In this document: positions 59,449 to 64,000 of the stretch, one piece after another
How the letters are laid out: every line of letters starts with the position of its first letter
How positions within the stretch are numbered: the first letter of the stretch is position 1
NCBI GenBank assembly: GCA_030783905.1
Contig: JAQAHH010000006.1
Coordinates: 620,001-684,000 of the forward strand
Direction: 5' to 3'
From: Bisgaard Taxon 45
Lineage (GTDB): Bacteria > Pseudomonadota > Gammaproteobacteria > Enterobacterales > Pasteurellaceae
DNA: 64,000 nucleotides
Notes under the pieces: model-generated
What the model was told of the DNA's origin: nothing
What the model saw: only the letters and a program-made list of their open reading frames with translations
Database searches by the model: none
Translations under genes and position numbers: made by a program

Positions 59449-60037
59449 AGCAAAATCCTCGCGCCCTTAAGGCTTTATCAATATTTTCTGCTTTATATAG
59501 CGCATGAATCAATAACAAAGTAACACGTTGTGAGATCACATAAATGGTTCTTTTATTACAACCCGCTTGAAAGCCTCGCGCTTGCATCGCGCGCTCTAAA
59601 GTGCGGTTCGTTTCTGCGAGAATTTTAATATAGCGTAAGGTCAACAACGCAAGGTGCGTAAATTTTGCGGGGATCCAAGGACGTTGTAAGATTTGTAGGA
59701 GTTGTAACTCAGATAGATCTTGTAATAAGACCCGGATCATGATGGTGATTAAATTCATTTTAGCGATGAGTAAAAACGCTAGATGTTCACCCTCTTTAGC
59801 GTAGTGCCAACCATTATGCCATTCATAACGCATTGATAGCCAGAGCAATAAACTAAATAGATTGAATAAAAACAAAAATCGGAGTGCCGAAATCAGTTGA
59901 TTTTGTTGGTATTTTTGATAGAGAAAAAAAGCAAGAAAAAGAAGACACAAAATCAATGTCAGACTTAAACTAGAAAGACTACTAAAGCCAAGTGCTAAAA
60001 ACAGTGCGGAATAAAATCGTTGACTTGGGCTAAACAT
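59432..60037 (-). CDS. nikQ: Nickel/cobalt ECF transporter T subunit NikQ (CbiQ-like)
   Basis: A 201-residue CbiQ-type transmembrane coupling protein with four to five helices. The two Ala-Arg-Gly coupling motifs that contact the ATPase are present: RAMQARGFQAG and KALRARGFCY. It overlaps nikM by 8 bases and nikO by 17 bases, indicating tight co-translation. The low length (CbiQ usually about 220-260) is at the short end but both motifs are intact. Function is the energy-coupling core of nickel import. Confidence 0.88.
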   Translation of the reverse strand: MFSPSQRFYSALFLALGFSSLSSLSLTLILCLLFLAFFLYQKYQQNQLISALRFLFLFNLFSLLLWLSMRYEWHNGWHYAKEGEHLAFLLIAKMNLITIMIRVLLQDLSELQLLQILQRPWIPAKFTHLALLTLRYIKILAETNRTLERAMQARGFQAGCNKRTIYVISQRVTLLLIHALYKAENIDKALRARGFCYDKSN

Positions 60038-60656
60038 GGTGTTTCTGGCTCACTAAATTCAGCATATCTGGTTGCATTTTTTGTAGTAATAACATGACAC
60101 TGCAACTAATGAAACTATCGACAACCATGACAGGTAAATGGCTAATAAATAATAAATAAATTACGTCTAAATATTGTTTGCCTCCATCAAGAAATAAAAT
60201 ACTCGCTGTAATAAATAATGCGCCAACAATGCCGATTATGGCGGCTAAAATACCGGCAATAATTAATTTAGTTCGGCTAGCCTGCGCAGAGATAAGATGA
60301 CGTAATAAATAATGTGCCAGCAGTGCAGAAAACCCCATGCTACATAAATTTGCACCTAATACCGCAAAACCACCAAAAGAAAAAAAGATCACTTGTAAAA
60401 GTAACGCAATTAAAAATGCTGGAAAAACGACCCAACCGAGAAATAATCCCGCGATTCCATTTAAGATTAAGTGTACGCTACCGACCCCAATGGGAACATG
60501 AATGGTACTGGCAACAAAAAAAGTTGCTGCCAAAAGCGCACTTAAGGGCAATTTCTCATGTTGTAAACGACGTAAGCCTAACCCAACCGCACCTAGTGCA
60601 ATAAGGTTGGTCGTGAGTAGTGTGGGGAGATGAAGAATCCCTTCAGATAGATGCAT
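60030..60656 (-). CDS. nikM: Nickel/cobalt ECF transporter S component NikM (CbiM-like)
   Basis: A 208-residue substrate-binding membrane subunit. It starts MHLSEGILHLP, the N-terminal Met-His motif that chelates the Ni(II) ion in CbiM/NikM proteins. About six helices are apparent; the motif HVPIGVGSVHLILNGIAG is typical of this family. It lies 8 bases after nikL and overlaps nikQ. The neighbouring nikK and nikL proteins replace the NikN subunit found in other systems, so nickel rather than cobalt is the likelier substrate, also because hyp genes and a hydrogenase context surround it. Confidence 0.9.
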   Translation of the reverse strand: MHLSEGILHLPTLLTTNLIALGAVGLGLRRLQHEKLPLSALLAATFFVASTIHVPIGVGSVHLILNGIAGLFLGWVVFPAFLIALLLQVIFFSFGGFAVLGANLCSMGFSALLAHYLLRHLISAQASRTKLIIAGILAAIIGIVGALFITASILFLDGGKQYLDVIYLLFISHLPVMVVDSFISCSVMLLLQKMQPDMLNLVSQKHHV

Positions 60657-60664
60657 AATTCCTC

Positions 60665-61132
60665 TTATTTTTTAGCTTGTCGACGCCATAATAAGATGCC
60701 GACCAAACCGAAAATATAACCGATACCCCCTAAAATATCGTGCCAATAAATCTTGTGCGCTAATTGGGCGATATCTTTACGTAACTGGGTAAATTCATCA
60801 CAAGATGGCATATTTACTGCCGTATTTGATGCCACTTTGGGGACATTTAAGGTTGCTTTATGACCCTCTGCACCTTCGACGACAAGGACATAGGATTTGT
60901 CATTGGGGAGCGTAATTGAAATATGACCTTTTTTGTCACTCATTGTTTCAATCACAGGCGTTTTTAAGTCATTTTCATTGAATACCGCAACATAGTGTTC
61001 TGCTGCGGGCGTCATGTCAGAATAATAGGTATCCCCCTGAAGTTGAGTGCCTTGCTGTTGTGCAACAACATAAAGTGCATGTGCAAATACGACTTGGGGG
61101 AAAAAGCATAATAACAGCAAGAGCACTCTCAT
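60665..61132 (-). CDS. nikL: Nickel transporter accessory protein NikL
   Basis: A 155-residue protein with a signal peptide (ending VVFA), a periplasmic domain that starts HALYVVAQQQGTQLQGDTYY, and one C-terminal membrane helix (GIGYIFGLVGILLW). It corresponds to NikL/CbiL of the nikKLMQO systems of Actinobacillus and Haemophilus, where NikK and NikL are essential for nickel uptake. A His directly follows the signal peptide, a likely metal ligand. Only one base separates nikK and nikL. Confidence 0.85.
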   Translation of the reverse strand: MRVLLLLLCFFPQVVFAHALYVVAQQQGTQLQGDTYYSDMTPAAEHYVAVFNENDLKTPVIETMSDKKGHISITLPNDKSYVLVVEGAEGHKATLNVPKVASNTAVNMPSCDEFTQLRKDIAQLAHKIYWHDILGGIGYIFGLVGILLWRRQAKK

Positions 61133-61133
61133 G

Positions 61134-61817
61134 TTATTTCACCTCGAAGGTTAGCATGTATTCGACACTGACTTGATCATAGTCTGGGTTATCTTTGGTA
61201 TCTGTGGCAAATTCAGACCAGACTTTATTCATGCCAGCCGTTGGTGTGTAGTAAGCAATACCTTGATCATTGGTTTTTTCAGACGGTAAATCTTCACCTA
61301 GACCGATTGGAATACCTGCGACAGGTTTGCCATCAACTAAGGCTAAAATGGCTAATGGTTTTCCTACTTCTGGTTTTGCTTGTGGTACTAATTCATGTTG
61401 TTGACCATGGGCTTTTAGGAAATTGTCATCTTGTTTCAAGACGGCTTTTCCCCCTTTTCTTGCCGCGACACAACTGACGGCATCTGGGGTATTTTTCTTA
61501 GTTTGCTCAACCCATTTCCCATTGGCTTTTTTACACCAAACGCCATTGTCAAATGCCAGTAAAACTAATGATGTTTTTTCTGGCGTTGTCAGATAGGCTT
61601 CACCTTTTTTAAAGGTCGCTTTTAAGGTTTCTTGAGTGGCATCACCAAGAACAGCAACGGTTTTAGTCAGTTTATGTTCTGGGTAACTTTCCGTCTTTTC
61701 ATGACCAAATTTCACAACGTATTCATGAGGTTGATTACTGCTTTCTAACCAAACATTGTGTGCCATGGCAACGGTGCTAAGCGTCATGAGCGCGGTTGAT
61801 AAAAGTAATTTTTTCAT
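61134..61817 (-). CDS. nikK: Periplasmic nickel-binding DUF4198 protein NikK
   Basis: A 227-residue periplasmic protein of the DUF4198 type, with a signal peptide ending VAMA before HNVWLESSNQPHEYVVKFGHE. The exposed N-terminal His is a probable metal ligand. The protein has an Ig-like organisation and two Cys (VWCKKAN, VSCVAAR). It is the first gene of nikKLMQO, preceded by AAGGAGATTATA. Family work in H. influenzae and A. pleuropneumoniae shows the operon imports nickel for urease or hydrogenase. The upstream promoter has the MerR-type spacing. Confidence 0.85.
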   Translation of the reverse strand: MKKLLLSTALMTLSTVAMAHNVWLESSNQPHEYVVKFGHEKTESYPEHKLTKTVAVLGDATQETLKATFKKGEAYLTTPEKTSLVLLAFDNGVWCKKANGKWVEQTKKNTPDAVSCVAARKGGKAVLKQDDNFLKAHGQQHELVPQAKPEVGKPLAILALVDGKPVAGIPIGLGEDLPSEKTNDQGIAYYTPTAGMNKVWSEFATDTKDNPDYDQVSVEYMLTFEVK

Positions 61818-61859
61818 TATAATCTCCTTGTGCTTTACGGTTTTTGGATGATTAAGCCG

Positions 61860-61890
61860 ATACTAAATTATGAAGTTACTTTAGGATCAA
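61860..61890 (-). promoter_or_regulatory. MerR-type promoter of the nik operon
   Basis: On the minus strand TTGATC (-35) and TAGTAT (-10) are separated by 19 bases, the long spacing used by MerR-family activators. The spacer is bounded by the inverted repeat CTAAA/TTTAG. It lies between nikK and the divergent MerR-type gene, so it is the probable target of that regulator. Confidence 0.7.
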
Positions 61891-61925
61891 GAGTTAATTG
61901 ATAAAAACATGAGGTAAATCAAGAA

Positions 61926-62342
61926 ATGAAAATCGGTAAGTTAGCAAAAGCAGTAGGTTGTACGGTGGAAACGATACGATTTTACGAACAGCAAGGCTTG
62001 CTACCTCCTGTTGAACGGGGAGAGAATAACTTTCGTAGTTATACTATAGAACATTTGGAGCGCTTGAGTTTTATTCGATATTGTCGCTCTTTAGATATTT
62101 CTCTTGATGAAATCAAACAGCTGCTCAGTCTTGATCAACATTCTCCCGCACAACAACAAGAAATCATAAAATTACTTGAGCACCATATCAAAGATATTAC
62201 AAAACGTATTCATGAATTAGATCATTTACGTATGCGTTTTATTGAATTGAGAGGGGAATGTGCTCAAAAATCACAACATAAAGAGAAGTTATTAGAGAGC
62301 CTGTTGAAGCATCAAGGAATGAGAATTGCCGCGCTGCGTTAA
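61926..62342 (+). CDS. nimR: MerR-family metal-responsive regulator, NimR-like
   Basis: A 138-residue regulator. The N-terminal winged helix begins MKIGKLAKAVGCTVETIRFYEQQGLL and continues with NFRSYTIEHLERLSFIRYCR; a dimerising coiled coil follows (about 80-120). In H. influenzae the similar gene beside nikKLMQO, NimR, activates the nickel uptake genes in response to nickel. Cys80-120 ligands of CadR/PbrR types are few here (Cys at about 116), which fits the non-classical metal sensing of NimR. Divergent from nikK; its 3' end overlaps convergent hypC by 4 bases. Confidence 0.85.
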   Translation: MKIGKLAKAVGCTVETIRFYEQQGLLPPVERGENNFRSYTIEHLERLSFIRYCRSLDISLDEIKQLLSLDQHSPAQQQEIIKLLEHHIKDITKRIHELDHLRMRFIELRGECAQKSQHKEKLLESLLKHQGMRIAALR

Positions 62343-62617
62343 TTTTGCACGGAATTCAATCCTAGAAAATCGCTGACTTCATGCTCGAGCTCACTCATTG
62401 CGAGTAATGTTTCAATGGTTTGTTGGGCTTCTGTTTCATCAAGCAAACTCATCGCAAACCCAACATGAATAAGTACCCACTTATTCAGTACATCTTGTTC
62501 ATTGTGTTGACAAATCAGTGAAATATTGATTTCGCGTTGCACACCGCAAACATCAGCGATAGCCATGCCTTTATTTTCACTTAACTTCACGATTTTTCCA
62601 GGTACACCTAAACACAT
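62339..62617 (-). CDS. hypC: Hydrogenase maturation chaperone HypC/HybG
   Basis: A 92-residue maturation chaperone. It begins MCLGVPGKIVKL, where Cys2 (after Met) is needed to pass the Fe(CN)2CO precursor from HypD to the hydrogenase large subunit. The OB-like fold continues with the VCGVQREINISL segment. ATG 62617 follows AGGAAGTGAG and matches the family start; a longer in-frame start does not. It is convergent with nimR and upstream of the formate dehydrogenase gene on the same strand only in the sense of gene order: fdhF precedes it. Other hyp genes are not in the window. Confidence 0.93.
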   Translation of the reverse strand: MCLGVPGKIVKLSENKGMAIADVCGVQREINISLICQHNEQDVLNKWVLIHVGFAMSLLDETEAQQTIETLLAMSELEHEVSDFLGLNSVQN

Positions 62618-62673
62618 CTCACTTCCTTCTATTAGGATAACATTTCTTTTCACTTAACAAATAATAGGACAGA

Positions 62674-62730
62674 GATAAAAAAGTACCGCACTTTATCGGC
62701 CTGATAGCACCTCATCAACTACGGTACTTT
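62674..62730 (-). terminator. Terminator after fdhF, with an uptake signal in one arm
   Basis: On the minus strand AAAGTACCG and CGGTACTTT form a 9-bp stem around a 33-base loop, followed by TTTTTTATC. The 3' arm overlaps a DNA uptake signal (62685-62693). It lies just after the fdhF stop codon. Confidence 0.7.
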
Positions 62731-62737
62731 GTTTATC

Positions 62738-64000
62738 TTAATTAACCAATGCCTCAGATTTTAGGTGGTGTTTCAGTTTAGTATATTCCTCAATGACATA
62801 ACGCTCAGCCCAGGCTTGATCATCAATTTTTTCAATCCGCACCGCACTATATTTATATTCTGGCGTACGAGAACCTGGGTTTAAATGCTCAGCGGTCAAT
62901 GCGTTACATTTCCCAATCCACCATTGATAGGTCATATAGCATGCGCCTTTATTGGTTCGAGCACTGACATCTGCACGAGAAATGACTTTACCACGAGAAT
63001 TTAGCACCCAAACCAGATCACCATGTTTAATACCTAATTCCTTGGCGTCTAGATTGTTCATTTGAACAAATCCTGGTTCATCGGCTAGTGCCGCTAAAGA
63101 TTGACAATTTCCGGTCATTGAACGACAAGAGTAATGTCCCACTTCACGGACGGTAGAAAGAACCAATGGATAATCTTCGGAGACATCCTCCATTGGTGGC
63201 AACCAATCGCAAGCAAAGAATTCCGCTTTTCCTCCTTCACGGTCAAATATTTGTCCTTTATACAAATATTGTGTTCCCTGATCTTCTGGTCCTTCATCAT
63301 AGCATGGCCATTGGATATACCCCATACCTTCCATTTTCTCATATGTGGCGCCTTTATAAATTGGGCAAAGCTGACGAAGTTCGTCCCAAATTTCTTTGGT
63401 ATTGTTGTAGTGCATTGGATAACCCATTGCAGTAGAGATTTCACTGATAATTTCCCAATCGTGTTTAACATCGCCAACCGGCTCGACCGCTTTATAGAAA
63501 CGTTGGAATCCACGGTCTGCAGCAGAATAAACACCTTCATGTTCTGCACAGGATGTTGCCGGTAAAATCACGTCAGCGGCAGCAGCAGTTTGGGTCATAA
63601 AAATGTCTTGTACAATGATAAACTCAAGATCTTCAAAGGTTTTCTTCATTGCATTAATATCAGGTTCAGTTTGTAATGTATCTTCACCCATAATATAGAA
63701 TGCTTTGAGATGACCTTCTTTGACTGCATGTGGTACCTCACTTAATGGTACACCAGGTTTAGTATTTAATTCATCGACTCCCCAAGCATTGGCAAATTTT
63801 TTCATGGTCGCTGGATCATTTAAACGCTGATAACCTGGTAATGTGTTATACAGCGCGCCCATATCACACGCACCCTGAACGTTATTTTGTCCACGCACTG
63901 GGTTTACACCAACATTAGGTTTGCCTAAATTCCCTGTTAGCATCGCAATACTGGCGAGTGAGCGAACGGCCTCAACGCCTTGACGGAATTGACAGACGCC
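62738..64000 (-). CDS. fdhF: Formate dehydrogenase H (molybdopterin, FdhF), C-terminal part
   Basis: The frame runs off the right edge; 420 residues remain, corresponding to the last 60 percent of the roughly 715-residue enzyme. It oxidises formate with a molybdopterin-guanine-dinucleotide cofactor and, with hydrogenase, forms the formate-hydrogen-lyase route. Landmarks are NVGVNPVRGQNNVQGACDMG, the cofactor-binding segments HEGVYSAADRGFQRF and VREVGHYSCRSMTGNC, and KTPEYKY-type end. The selenocysteine position of E. coli FdhF (140) lies outside the window. Similarity to E. coli FdhF is high. Beside nickel uptake and hyp genes it suggests hydrogen metabolism. Confidence 0.93.
   Translation of the reverse strand, partial: GVCQFRQGVEAVRSLASIAMLTGNLGKPNVGVNPVRGQNNVQGACDMGALYNTLPGYQRLNDPATMKKFANAWGVDELNTKPGVPLSEVPHAVKEGHLKAFYIMGEDTLQTEPDINAMKKTFEDLEFIIVQDIFMTQTAAAADVILPATSCAEHEGVYSAADRGFQRFYKAVEPVGDVKHDWEIISEISTAMGYPMHYNNTKEIWDELRQLCPIYKGATYEKMEGMGYIQWPCYDEGPEDQGTQYLYKGQIFDREGGKAEFFACDWLPPMEDVSEDYPLVLSTVREVGHYSCRSMTGNCQSLAALADEPGFVQMNNLDAKELGIKHGDLVWVLNSRGKVISRADVSARTNKGACYMTYQWWIGKCNALTAEHLNPGSRTPEYKYSAVRIEKIDDQAWAERYVIEEYTKLKHHLKSEALVN

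Larger units (their letters stand above)
3002..62693. repeat. Dispersed DNA uptake signal sequences (25 perfect copies)
   Basis: The 9-mer AAGTGCGGT or its complement is found in 25 exact copies. Left ends on the plus strand are 3002, 5685, 8294, 10407, 16961, 21972, 33124, 33726, 34862, 37948, 40944, 49634, 53305 and 59599. On the minus strand the left ends are 6849, 7046, 12163, 13968, 14879, 24324, 30465, 36791, 44818, 55042 and 62685. This is the H. influenzae/P. multocida type of uptake signal used in natural competence. Copies lie in genes, near stop codons and in terminators. Confidence 0.93.

Overview
The window is chromosomal DNA of a Pasteurellaceae bacterium, most likely Pasteurella multocida. 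Reasons: 25 perfect copies of the Haemophilus-type DNA uptake signal (AAGTGCGGT, either strand) are spread over it. The gene order is of the gamma-proteobacterial Pasteurellaceae type. It also encodes a GT80 sialyltransferase whose catalytic residues fall at the positions known for the P. multocida enzyme PmST1. No insertion sequence, prophage, CRISPR array or rRNA operon is visible. One tRNA (Leu, GAG) is present.

Layout. 1-2.5 kb: end of the mla lipid-transport operon (mlaC partial, mlaB, ibaG) and murA. 2.5-8.2 kb, minus strand: rnb, fabI, a Nif3-like gene and the queuosine precursor genes queE-queD-queC behind a preQ1-riboswitch-like leader. 8.3-10.2 kb: CMP-sialic acid synthetase and the sialyltransferase. 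10.3-17 kb: lysS and prfB (with its programmed +1 frameshift) divergent from dsbC-recJ-dsbA-like-mtnN. 17.3-20.3 kb: a complete polar amino-acid ABC importer. 20.5-24.3 kb: pepA divergent from lptF-lptG. 24.6-33 kb: frdABCD divergent from epmA, then an orphan AfuA/FbpA-type binding protein and acnB. 33.3-37.1 kb: ybaB, recR, topB, secG and tRNA-Leu.

37.2-40.5 kb is the most interesting part. An ECF sigma factor and a small zinc-motif (putative anti-sigma) protein converge on a four-gene minus-strand operon. That operon encodes a DoxX membrane protein, a secreted Cys-rich repeat peptide, a DUF692/MNIO enzyme and a DUF2063 partner. This is the architecture of the hvf/bufferin class of copper-binding ribosomal peptides. 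The peptide here carries six EGKCG motifs in a 57-bp tandem repeat with His-containing linkers.

41-58 kb: a QseBC-like two-component system, mop, smpB, ubiD, arcA, the alternative ribosomal protein pair rpmE2-rpmJ2, dsbD, and purH-purD with a PurR box and a phosphoethanolamine transferase gene lying between them. Then come glyA and yajC-secD-secF. 58.4-64 kb is a nickel/hydrogen-metabolism block: hypA, the nickel ECF transporter nikKLMQO under a MerR-type regulator (nimR-like), hypC, and the C-terminal part of formate dehydrogenase H running off the right edge.

Functional themes are envelope construction (mla, murA, fabI, lptFG, sialic acid and phosphoethanolamine decoration), anaerobic respiration and formate/hydrogen metabolism (frd, arcA, fdhF, hyp, nik), periplasmic disulfide chemistry (dsbC, dsbD, dsbA-like) and metal handling (hvf, nik, rpmE2/rpmJ2, mop).
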